Shown piece after piece: positions 10,499 to 18,053 of a DNA stretch of 56,701 nucleotides. Origin of the DNA: an uncultured SAR116 cluster alpha proteobacterium (GTDB lineage Bacteria > Pseudomonadota > Alphaproteobacteria > Puniceispirillales > Marisalimonadaceae). Where the stretch lies: assembly GCA_902618025.1 (NCBI GenBank), contig CACMYY010000006.1:1-56701 (forward strand), written 5' to 3'. The notes under the pieces were generated by a model. It was not told the DNA's origin. It worked only from the letters and a program-made list of their open reading frames with translations, and ran no database searches. The position numbers and the translations under genes are program-made. The stretch's first letter is position 1, and every line of letters begins with the position of its first letter.

Positions 10499-10997
10499 TA
10501 AAACAGGCCCTCTGCTTAATCGTAATTTTACCATAATTTAATATTCCTTCATAAAAACTTACTGGTAAAAGTTTTTTTCCAAATATTTCTAATAACTCTC
10601 CTTCTTTTAGTAAGAAATTTGGGTTTTGGGGTGAACCGTATTTTTCATTTCCTTCAGAAAAAGTTTCGTAAAATAAAAATCCATCTTTTTTTAGTAAATT
10701 TATTAATTTATTAATTTTAGGCCTATGTAGATAATTAATTACTATAATCACGTCATAATATTCTTTAACTAATGGCCATTTTTCATTACTTTCAAGATCA
10801 AAACAAATTGCGTTTATATTTTTCAAATTTTTATATTTATTTAGTTTTTCTTGATCTTTATCAACCGCTGTTACGATAATATTTTTGTTTGCTAATGGAA
10901 TACAATTTCTACCATTCCCAGACGCAAAATCTAAGAGATTTATTTTTTTCTTAATTTCCAAAGCTTCTATTTGATTTAAAATCCATTCGGAGTGCAA
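10482..10997 (-). CDS. Small class I SAM-dependent methyltransferase
   Basis: The product is 171 aa. It starts MHSEWILNQIE and shows the SAM-binding motif I LLDFASGNGRN, motif II-like VTAVDKD, and a later YDVIIVINYL strand. The overall look is that of the TehB-like or methyltransf_11/25 group. The substrate is unknown. It converges on hupB, and its stop codon falls within the hupB terminator stem. The upstream neighbour (tRNA-Val) is on the opposite strand, so it must have its own promoter. Confidence 0.75.
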   Translation of the reverse strand: MHSEWILNQIEALEIKKKINLLDFASGNGRNCIPLANKNIIVTAVDKDQEKLNKYKNLKNINAICFDLESNEKWPLVKEYYDVIIVINYLHRPKINKLINLLKKDGFLFYETFSEGNEKYGSPQNPNFLLKEGELLEIFGKKLLPVSFYEGILNYGKITIKQRACFKKGAL

Positions 10998-11087
10998 AAA
11001 AATTTCCTAATTTTAAAATTATATTTATTAAATTAATAATTAACTTATTGTCTTTGTAAAAAAAATTACGTATAAATTCCCACATAA

Positions 11088-11163
11088 GGGCGGTTAGCTC
11101 AGTTGGTAGAGCATCTCGTTTACACCGAGAGGGTCGGCGGTTCGAGACCGTCACCGCCCACCA
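11088..11163 (+). tRNA. tRNA-Val (TAC)
   Basis: A complete cloverleaf with encoded CCA. The acceptor stem is GGGCGGT/ACCGCCC. The anticodon stem TCTCG/CGAGA encloses loop TTTACAC, which reads TAC. The T arm is GGCGG-TTCGAGA-CCGTC. Confidence 0.97.
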
Positions 11164-11258
11164 GAATTTTAACATTTTTTATATAATTCTCTTATAGTCA
11201 TCAAACTTTTTTTGTTGTTTAATCTTAATTTAGTGATTTTAGTAAATGGAGAAGATAA

Positions 11259-11978
11259 ATGTCAATTTCAAAAATGCCAGTTTGTATGATTACTGGATTA
11301 GGTGAAGGGACAGGAGGATATACTGCTAGAAGGTTTGCAAAAGCTGGATATAGGATAGCAATGTTAGCAAGAACAGAGGAAAGATTGAGAAAATTTGAAG
11401 ACGAATTACCTAGTTCAAAAGGATATGTATGCGATGTATCTGATTTAAAACATTTAGAAGACACATGCAAAAAAATTAAAAATGAAATGTCCTCTCCAGA
11501 AGTACTTATTCATAACGCAGTAAAGGGGAACTTTGAATATTTATTAAAAGGTAAACCAGAATGGTTAGAAAAGAATTTTAGAATAAATACAACTTCACTT
11601 ATGTATTTGTCACACTTTTTAATACCAGAAATGCTAAAAAATAAAAAAGGTGTCATTATAGTAACTGGTAACACTGCTGCACATAGAGGGATGGCTATGA
11701 CGCCATATTTTGCACCTACTAAAGCTGCTCAAAGAATTCTTGCACAATCATTAGCTCGAGATTTTGGGCCTAAAGGTATTCATGTTGCTTATATCACAAT
11801 TGATGCATCAATTAATACTCCATGGACTAGATATAGAATAGAGCACCAAAAAAGTAAAAATGATATCGAATTCGCTCAACCTCAGGATATAGCAGAAGAA
11901 ATTTTTAGAATTTCACAACAAAAACGTTCTGCCTGGTCATTTGATGTGGAGTTAAGGCCTGATATAGAAAAATGGTAA
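11259..11978 (+). CDS. Atypical short-chain dehydrogenase/reductase
   Basis: The product is 239 aa. The Rossmann dinucleotide motif TGLGEGTG (12-19) and the Asn of the catalytic tetrad (Asn110) are present. The YxxxK position reads F-A-P-T-K, so the catalytic Tyr is Phe151 while Lys155 is kept. The catalytic Ser strand reads VTGNTAAHRG, with no Ser at the expected place. The C-terminal VAYITIDASI strand resembles an SDR subgroup with similar losses. Either it uses other residues or it is not a normal oxidoreductase. The substrate is unknown. It stands alone on the plus strand, with one base between its stop and that of the converging fpr. Confidence 0.85.
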   Translation: MSISKMPVCMITGLGEGTGGYTARRFAKAGYRIAMLARTEERLRKFEDELPSSKGYVCDVSDLKHLEDTCKKIKNEMSSPEVLIHNAVKGNFEYLLKGKPEWLEKNFRINTTSLMYLSHFLIPEMLKNKKGVIIVTGNTAAHRGMAMTPYFAPTKAAQRILAQSLARDFGPKGIHVAYITIDASINTPWTRYRIEHQKSKNDIEFAQPQDIAEEIFRISQQKRSAWSFDVELRPDIEKW

Positions 11979-11979
11979 C

Positions 11980-12756
11980 TTAACCAACAAAAGCTTTTTC
12001 TAATACAAATTCTCCCGGATAATTGTTGGAACCTTCACAGAAATTATTTTTTTCCATTATTTTTTTAAGATCATTATTTAATCCCATAGACCCACAAAAC
12101 ATGAATCTATCATCTGTTGAAATTGAATTTATTTCTAAATCATTAAATAATTTATTTGATAATATTAATTCAGTAATCCTTCCATTGAAAAAATAATCAT
12201 CCCTCGTTGTAGAATGATAACTTAATAATTTATCATCTATAAATTCTTTGATTAATTCATTTTTCTTGCATTCTTGAATTATATTTTGACTATAGGATAG
12301 TTCAGTCATTAATCTACATGTATGTGTTACGATTATATTTTCAAACCTTTCATAAGTTTCAGGTTCTCTTATAAGTGCTGCAAATGGAGCAAACCCTGTT
12401 CCTGATGAAATCAAAAATAATCTTTTCCCAGGTTTTAATGCATCTAAAACTAGTGTACCTGTTGACTTTGGCATCATAATAATTTTATCACCAATTTTTA
12501 TATTTTTTAATTTTGAAGTTAAAGGTCCATTTTTTACAATGATTGAATAAAACTCTAATTCATCAGACCAACTAGGTGAACAAATTGAGTAAGCCCTTAA
12601 TATTGGTTTGTTGTAATTATCAATCAAACCAATCATAACAAACTCGCCTGATCTAAATTTGAAACTTTTTGGTCGAGTAATACGAAAAGAAAATAAATTT
12701 TCAGTCCAATGCTTAACATATGTAACTTTTTGAAAATTTTTTGAAAATTTTGACAA
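11980..12756 (-). CDS. fpr: Ferredoxin/flavodoxin-NADP reductase
   Basis: The product is 258 aa, the short bacterial FNR type. The FAD-binding RAYSICS motif (54-60) and the NADP pyrophosphate motif GTGFAP (119-124) are visible. The C-terminus EFVLEKAFVG is typical of the alphaproteobacterial Fpr subgroup, where an extended tail stacks on FAD. It passes electrons between NADPH and ferredoxin or flavodoxin, for biosynthesis and oxidative stress defence. It lies 20 bases after the epimerase-like gene on the same strand, probably as a two-gene unit. Confidence 0.92.
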   Translation of the reverse strand: MSKFSKNFQKVTYVKHWTENLFSFRITRPKSFKFRSGEFVMIGLIDNYNKPILRAYSICSPSWSDELEFYSIIVKNGPLTSKLKNIKIGDKIIMMPKSTGTLVLDALKPGKRLFLISSGTGFAPFAALIREPETYERFENIIVTHTCRLMTELSYSQNIIQECKKNELIKEFIDDKLLSYHSTTRDDYFFNGRITELILSNKLFNDLEINSISTDDRFMFCGSMGLNNDLKKIMEKNNFCEGSNNYPGEFVLEKAFVG

Positions 12757-12776
12757 GATACTTATCCTAACTGAAA

Positions 12777-13601
12777 TTAATTATCTAATAATGATTTAGC
12801 CAAACCGAGTAAAGCTAATTTATAATTAGGATGTTTAAATTTGTAACTAATCTTATTATTAATAATTCTACTTTTCACAGTCCTATTTACTTCATAGAAG
12901 GATTTTAACATTTGAGAAACTTTTTTAGGATCATATCTTATAATTTCTGGACTTACTAAATTTAATTCATTACAAACGAATTTTATTGCATCATAATTAC
13001 TTACTTTACTTTGATCACTTATATTTAAAATTTTTTCAGTGCAGTTATTTTCTATAAATTGAAGAGTTAATGAAGACAAGTCCTCTACATGTATTCTATT
13101 AGACACGTAATCCTTTTTGACAATGATTTTATTATCTCCTTGGAGATATTTGATCATAGGGTGTCTATTCGGGCCGTAAATACCTGATATTCTGAAGATC
13201 GTTGCCTTTGAATTTGCTTCAATCCATTCTTTTTCGCAGCTAAGTCTCTTTAAACCTCTTTTATATTTAGGTGATGGAATTGAATCCTCATTAACTATTC
13301 CACTTCCATATACAGATGTAGCGGAATAATAAATGATGATGTTCTCGTTTAAAGAAATTGATTTTTTGTATTTATTTAAAACAGGATCCAAACCTTCTTC
13401 ATTAAATGGCACAGTTGAAATAACATTTTCATTAGCTAATTTTTTTTCAACATTACGAGTATCAGAGAAATTTAAATAATGTATATTTTTTTTAGGATTT
13501 GAAATATTTCTTGTAATTATAGATATTTCATAGCCCGCCTTTAGAGCATCCGCAGCTAAAAACTGTGTTGTATATCCATTTCCAACGATAGTTAATTTCA
13601 T
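12777..13601 (-). CDS. NAD(P)-dependent epimerase/dehydratase-like protein (YeeZ type)
   Basis: The product is 274 aa, extended SDR fold. The dinucleotide motif is the variant GNGYTT at 7-12. The active-site strand reads YYSATSVYG with Tyr98, but no Lys follows in a YxxxK arrangement. RISGIYGP is the typical substrate-side motif of the family. The closest remembered family is the YeeZ/SDR_a5-like group of unknown substrate. Its start is near the cobalamin riboswitch on the opposite strand, so the promoters diverge from the 13602-13661 spacer. Confidence 0.72.
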   Translation of the reverse strand: MKLTIVGNGYTTQFLAADALKAGYEISIITRNISNPKKNIHYLNFSDTRNVEKKLANENVISTVPFNEEGLDPVLNKYKKSISLNENIIIYYSATSVYGSGIVNEDSIPSPKYKRGLKRLSCEKEWIEANSKATIFRISGIYGPNRHPMIKYLQGDNKIIVKKDYVSNRIHVEDLSSLTLQFIENNCTEKILNISDQSKVSNYDAIKFVCNELNLVSPEIIRYDPKKVSQMLKSFYEVNRTVKSRIINNKISYKFKHPNYKLALLGLAKSLLDN

Positions 13602-13661
13602 TACATTAAAATTTTTTTTGCTTGCTTTTATAATTTAAATATTTTCATAATTAATTGTTTA

Positions 13662-13835
13662 TGGTGCTTTGAAGACTTCTTCAAGCTTAAAATGGGAATT
13701 TGGTAATTTATCAGAATTATAAGCCAAAGCTGTCCCCGCAACTGTAAATGCTGAGTAAGGGCAATTATGCCACTGGAAATTTTCTGGGAAGGCTGCCTAA
13801 GCTGTGAAGCATAAGCCAGGAGACCTGCCATAGAT
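13662..13835 (+). promoter_or_regulatory. Cobalamin (AdoCbl) riboswitch
   Basis: The aptamer core is clear. GGGAATTTGGT is followed by the AAGCTGTCCCCGCAACTGTAA box, then GCCACTGG, GGGAAGGC, and the closing AGCCAGGAGACCTGCC. It lies about 110 bases before the TonB receptor gene on the same strand. The spacer holds a 6-bp pair GTCGCT (13837-13842) with AGCGAC (13891-13896). It also holds a short hairpin GAGC-CTTG-GCTC followed by TTT near 13907-13921 and an AGGAGG ribosome site at 13935-13940. Whether control is by termination or by ribosome access cannot be settled by eye. Confidence 0.95.
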
Positions 13836-13945
13836 TGTCGCTTTGTCAGCTTCCGGGTAGAGTAGATGGCACGTGTTATATTTATCGTCTAGCGACTAAA
13901 TTACTTGAGCCTTGGCTCTTTAACTTACTTTGCTAGGAGGTCAAT

Positions 13946-15910
13946 ATGGCATACTTAATTTTGATAATATCGTTTTTTTTCAATATATTTAACTCTTTTG
14001 CTAATGACGAAAAACCTATTCGCATTACAATATATCCTTCAATGATTGAAAGAGGTGTAGTTGGCAGTTCTACTAAAATAATAAATTACAAAACTATTAG
14101 TAATTCATCATATAAAACTCTTGGTGATTTATTATCAAAATATTCAGGGATTTTTTTTGAAAATTTATACTATGGGATGGATGCAAAATCAACAGTAAGA
14201 ATGAGAGGTTTTGGAGAGCAAGCATCGAGAAATATTATGATACTTGTAGATGGAATTCGTTTATCTGACATGACTATTGCAGGTGCAAATTTATCTAGAA
14301 TTCCAATAGATAATATTTATGAAATTCAAATTTTAAAAGGTGGATCTTCGACTGTTATTCATGGAGATGGAGCTGTTGGTGGATCAATCAATATTATTAC
14401 AAAAAATCCTAAGTATTTGGAAGACGAAGTTAATATTAAATCATCTATTAAATCTTTTAGCTCTAAAGAAAATTCTGTTTCAATTAATAAAAATATAAAC
14501 AATTTTGTCTTTCAAACTTTTGCATCAAGGAGTGACAGCAAAGGTTATCGAGAAAATAATAAGTTTGAAAATGATACATTTCAATTCAATTTATCTTTTT
14601 TAAAAGATCCTCTAACCAGATATTCTGCCAGTCTTAATTATTCTGAAGAATATACTGGATTACCAGGAAGTATAACATTGTCCGACTTTTATACTCGTCC
14701 TAGATTTGTAAGATCAGGCTCTATAGACAGTTTTGCAGAAGAAAAAATTCATTCATGGAAGTTAAATAATGAGAAAAAATTCACAAGAGGAAAAACCTTA
14801 ACAACTTTAAAGTATGAAGAAAAAGATCAAAAAACTTCATCGATGTATAGTGGGGTGAACATTAAAGCAAAAACTGACTTGAGCACATACACTTTGGGCT
14901 CCAAATTAAATAAAAAATTTATTAATAATGATCTTAATGTGGACGCTAATTTTGGTATTGATCATTATAATTCAACTTATAGAGCCATAGGTAACAATTG
15001 GGCTGGCACTCCATATTACAACATTGCTTCTCAAAAAATAGTTGAACCGTTTGCTTTAATCAAATTCTCAAATACAAAGAATTCTAATATTCAATATGAG
15101 GCTGGTTTCAGACAACATTACTATGATTTAGATGCGGACAATTATACCAACAAAAGTAGTTTATTATCTCGGGTAAGACAAAATTATGCTTGGTCATTGG
15201 GTTTTAATTATATTATAGACAATAATAGAAACTTCTTTGGACATATTTCAAGGTCATTCAGATCACCAAGATTAGACGAAATTATTTCTTTAGTTAGTCC
15301 TAATCCGACATCTACTGATATTAAACATCAATATTCCCATGATATTGAAATTGGTCATAAAATAAAAGTAAATGACTCAAATTATAATATAGCTTTATAT
15401 AGATCACTTATTAAAAATCAGATTGTCTATAATTCGGCTGCATTTGCTAACCAAAATTTTGATCCCTCTATTCAGCAAGGTGTAGAATTAGAATTTGACA
15501 CATTAATAAATCCAAATTTTAAATTTGTTTCTAATGTAAATTATATTGATTCTCATTTCACTGAAGGCGTTGAAAAAGGTAACGAAACACCTTACGTCCC
15601 CAAATTATCTGGGAATACTTCCTTATATTTCAATTTTGACAAACAAACTGATTTCTCAGTTAATTATAAGTATATTGGTAAGAAAAGATCTGGTAATGAT
15701 CCAAATTATATTTTGCCTAAATCTAAGTCTTATCAGGTTGTGGATTTTAATATTAATTACAAAATAAAAAATTTTACTATTAAAGGATCAGTAAATAATT
15801 TATTAAATAAAACATATTATACAAATTTAATAAAAAGTTGGGATAATAAAGCTTATGTTTATCCACAACCTGGAAGAACTTTGTTTTTAGGTATAGAGGC
15901 AAAATTTTAA
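13946..15910 (+). CDS. btuB: TonB-dependent outer-membrane receptor, probable cobalamin receptor
   Basis: The product is 654 aa. A signal peptide of about 20 residues ends near NSFANDEKP. The plug domain (about 45-160) has TVRMRGFGEQASRNIMILVDG and the GAVGGSINIIT motif that closes it. The rest is an aromatic-rich beta-barrel ending in LGIEAKF, with the terminal Phe needed for outer-membrane insertion. The cobalamin riboswitch in its leader makes B12 or a corrinoid the likely ligand. No clear Ton box is recognised. A strong AGGAGG site precedes the ATG. It is followed by the DUF6580-type gene 44 bases downstream. Confidence 0.92.
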   Translation: MAYLILIISFFFNIFNSFANDEKPIRITIYPSMIERGVVGSSTKIINYKTISNSSYKTLGDLLSKYSGIFFENLYYGMDAKSTVRMRGFGEQASRNIMILVDGIRLSDMTIAGANLSRIPIDNIYEIQILKGGSSTVIHGDGAVGGSINIITKNPKYLEDEVNIKSSIKSFSSKENSVSINKNINNFVFQTFASRSDSKGYRENNKFENDTFQFNLSFLKDPLTRYSASLNYSEEYTGLPGSITLSDFYTRPRFVRSGSIDSFAEEKIHSWKLNNEKKFTRGKTLTTLKYEEKDQKTSSMYSGVNIKAKTDLSTYTLGSKLNKKFINNDLNVDANFGIDHYNSTYRAIGNNWAGTPYYNIASQKIVEPFALIKFSNTKNSNIQYEAGFRQHYYDLDADNYTNKSSLLSRVRQNYAWSLGFNYIIDNNRNFFGHISRSFRSPRLDEIISLVSPNPTSTDIKHQYSHDIEIGHKIKVNDSNYNIALYRSLIKNQIVYNSAAFANQNFDPSIQQGVELEFDTLINPNFKFVSNVNYIDSHFTEGVEKGNETPYVPKLSGNTSLYFNFDKQTDFSVNYKYIGKKRSGNDPNYILPKSKSYQVVDFNINYKIKNFTIKGSVNNLLNKTYYTNLIKSWDNKAYVYPQPGRTLFLGIEAKF

Positions 15911-15954
15911 TAAAATTATTGTTTTTAATAGCTGATGTGGTTTAAATAAGCATT

Positions 15955-16467
15955 ATGGATAAAAAAAATATAATAAAAAATTTCTTATTATTTTTGGGAT
16001 GTGTAGGTGTAATTTTATTGTTTCGAATTATTCCTCATCCTCCTAATTTTACTCCAGTTATTGCATTGAGTTTTTACTTACCTTTATTTTTTGGGTTATG
16101 GAGCATTCCTTTCATAATATTAGCTTTTGCAACAACAGATTATTTTATTGGTTTTCATAACTTATTAATTTGGACATGGGGTAGTTTGGCAATTATTGGA
16201 ATGATTTCAAAATATGGTATGAATTTCTACTCAAGATTTGGAATGTGTATAATAGGATCGTTATTGTTTTTTGTTATTTCAAATTTTGGAGTATGGCTTA
16301 CTGGTTCATTATATGAAACAACCATAAATGGCTTAATAAGCTGTTACGTTATGGCAATACCATTTTTTACAAATACATTACTTAGCACAATTATTTTTTG
16401 CCTTTTAATAGAGTTTTTGGTTTTTTCTAAATATTTTAATTTTGTCCCTCAAATATTAAAAAAATAG
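15955..16467 (+). CDS. DUF6580-type integral membrane protein, candidate inner-membrane cobalamin carrier
   Basis: The product is 170 aa with about five hydrophobic segments. The family-like motif HPPNFTPVIAL sits near residue 28, and a TTDYFIGFHNLLIWTWGS segment follows. The size and the HPPNFTP start resemble the DUF6580 family, whose proteins look like substrate-binding (S) components of ECF transporters; this comes from memory, not a search. It lies 44 bases after the BtuB-like gene and is probably under the same riboswitch. No BtuC, BtuD or ECF ATPase is in the window. A role in moving cobalamin across the inner membrane is inferred from context. Confidence 0.7.
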   Translation: MDKKNIIKNFLLFLGCVGVILLFRIIPHPPNFTPVIALSFYLPLFFGLWSIPFIILAFATTDYFIGFHNLLIWTWGSLAIIGMISKYGMNFYSRFGMCIIGSLLFFVISNFGVWLTGSLYETTINGLISCYVMAIPFFTNTLLSTIIFCLLIEFLVFSKYFNFVPQILKK

Positions 16468-16555
16468 ATAATAGTCTTAATTTTTGTAGTTAAGTTTAAT
16501 CTTTTCTTGACCAAAACTTTTTCTAGCTCTATCAAGTATATCAGTACTTTTTTTA

Positions 16556-16632
<77 letters not shown>

Positions 16633-16899
16633 TATCATAAATTATGTATAAACGTCTTTAAACCATTTTATAGTGTGATTTTTTTAAAAAGCGCTTCATG
16701 TACTTATAAAATTTCAAATCTTTATGTTGGATTAATTAAATTATTTTCTTAAAGTGTTTTTTATTTATCTAGAAAAAAAAAGATAATAAGTCTATAAAAT
16801 GTAATGGTCTATAGCACAAAGCTAAATATCTTATTTATGGGTAAAAAATTAACTAATGGTATTATTCTTATATAAATTACCTTACATAGAGATGAGCAA
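16633..16899 (+). other. AT-rich intergenic spacer
   Basis: These 267 bases between tRNA-Asp and the glycosyltransferase-like gene are very AT-rich. I see no open frame with a ribosome site, no strong hairpin and no repeat. The promoter of the downstream gene presumably lies here, but no convincing -35/-10 pair stands out. Confidence 0.6.
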
Positions 16900-17934
16900 A
16901 TGAGTAAAGCACTTATTCTTACTAACCATTTACATGCGTGGGCAGGGAGTGAGATACTTGCCCTTGAAGCAAGTGAGGTGCTGAGTAAAAAATATAATGT
17001 TACTTTAGTTGCAAATTTAGTAGCCAAAGAAATGTATAGTATTGCTGAAAGGATAGGTTTTTCAATAATTAATGATCCTACTCAAATAGAATTACGAGAC
17101 TATGAATTTATTTGGTCCCAGCATTTTGTAGCACCTCTTTGCAAAGGATTTGAAAATTTAGATGAGTTTTCAGGTAGCTTTAATTCAATTCACTTATCTC
17201 CTTATTTTCCTTTTGAACTTGCTTCTTTAACTTATACGAAACCAATTGGTGCAAACATTGTTGCCAATAGTTTGGAAACTAAAGAAAAAATAAATTCTTT
17301 ACATACAAATGATTTGATAATCCATAATCTTAATAATGCAACTTTACCAAGCTTTTCAGTATTAACAGACAGTTATCCAGTATTAAAACAAAAACCCAAA
17401 AATGTATTAATAGTATCGAATCATATTCCAGAAGAAATTGTTGAAGCATCAAGTCTATTAGTTTCTAAAGGTATTAGTATAAATGCATTTGGAGAAGGAC
17501 AGAAAAATTATAAACGTGTTACTAGAAATGATATTCATAAAAGTGATGTCATTATTACTATTGGAAAAACAGTCCAATATGGTATTTTAGCCCGCCGCAC
17601 AGTATATTGTTATGATCGTTTTGGTGGTCCAGGCTATATAACACCTAAAAATGCTCAAGATGCACTTAACAAAAATTTTAGTGGTAGGTGTTGTAACCGT
17701 AAAATTTCACCTAACGAAATTTGTGATGAAATATTTAATCATTTTTCACAAGCTACAAAAAATGTAGACGTATTGTATAAAATGTTTCATGAAAAGTTTA
17801 ATTTAGTAAAATTTATAGAAAAATTGTCTAATCAAAAAACAAAGCTTAATTCTAAAGAAAATGATTTGGGTCCAATAATTGAAACTTCAAAATTAATCAG
17901 ACAATTATACATGACAGGTGTTTATAAACCCTAA
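16900..17934 (+). CDS. Glycosyltransferase-like protein
   Basis: The product is 344 aa. The N-terminus (ALILTNHLHAWAGSEILALE) looks like a GT-B fold donor/acceptor domain with the glycine-rich turn typical of family 4 glycosyltransferases. A second Rossmann-like half begins near KPKNVLIVSN. The usual EX7E motif of GT4 is not evident. It converges on the TPR-GT41 gene, which also encodes a sugar transferase, suggesting a small glycosylation locus. Substrate and true activity are unknown. Confidence 0.55.
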   Translation: MSKALILTNHLHAWAGSEILALEASEVLSKKYNVTLVANLVAKEMYSIAERIGFSIINDPTQIELRDYEFIWSQHFVAPLCKGFENLDEFSGSFNSIHLSPYFPFELASLTYTKPIGANIVANSLETKEKINSLHTNDLIIHNLNNATLPSFSVLTDSYPVLKQKPKNVLIVSNHIPEEIVEASSLLVSKGISINAFGEGQKNYKRVTRNDIHKSDVIITIGKTVQYGILARRTVYCYDRFGGPGYITPKNAQDALNKNFSGRCCNRKISPNEICDEIFNHFSQATKNVDVLYKMFHEKFNLVKFIEKLSNQKTKLNSKENDLGPIIETSKLIRQLYMTGVYKP

Positions 17935-18053
17935 TAAATTTTAAAATTAGAGTAGTTATAGAAATTTTTATTAGTAAAACTTAAACTCTTTAATAATCTA
18001 AAAATATAAATAATACCTAAAATATTTTATTAAGGTTTTTAATTATTCAAAAT

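Noticed and set aside
10951-11175. Open frame antisense to tRNA-Val (contains WWAVTVSNRRPSRCKRDALP)
   Set aside because: The same artefact: a translated tRNA complement.
13628-13831. 67-codon open frame on the minus strand
   Set aside because: It lies entirely on the complement of the cobalamin riboswitch, which explains the conserved sequence.
17931-17975. Imperfect inverted repeat after the glycosyltransferase-like gene as a terminator
   Set aside because: The arms match only with two extra T, the stem is all A-T, and the loop is long; such pairings are common in this AT-rich DNA.
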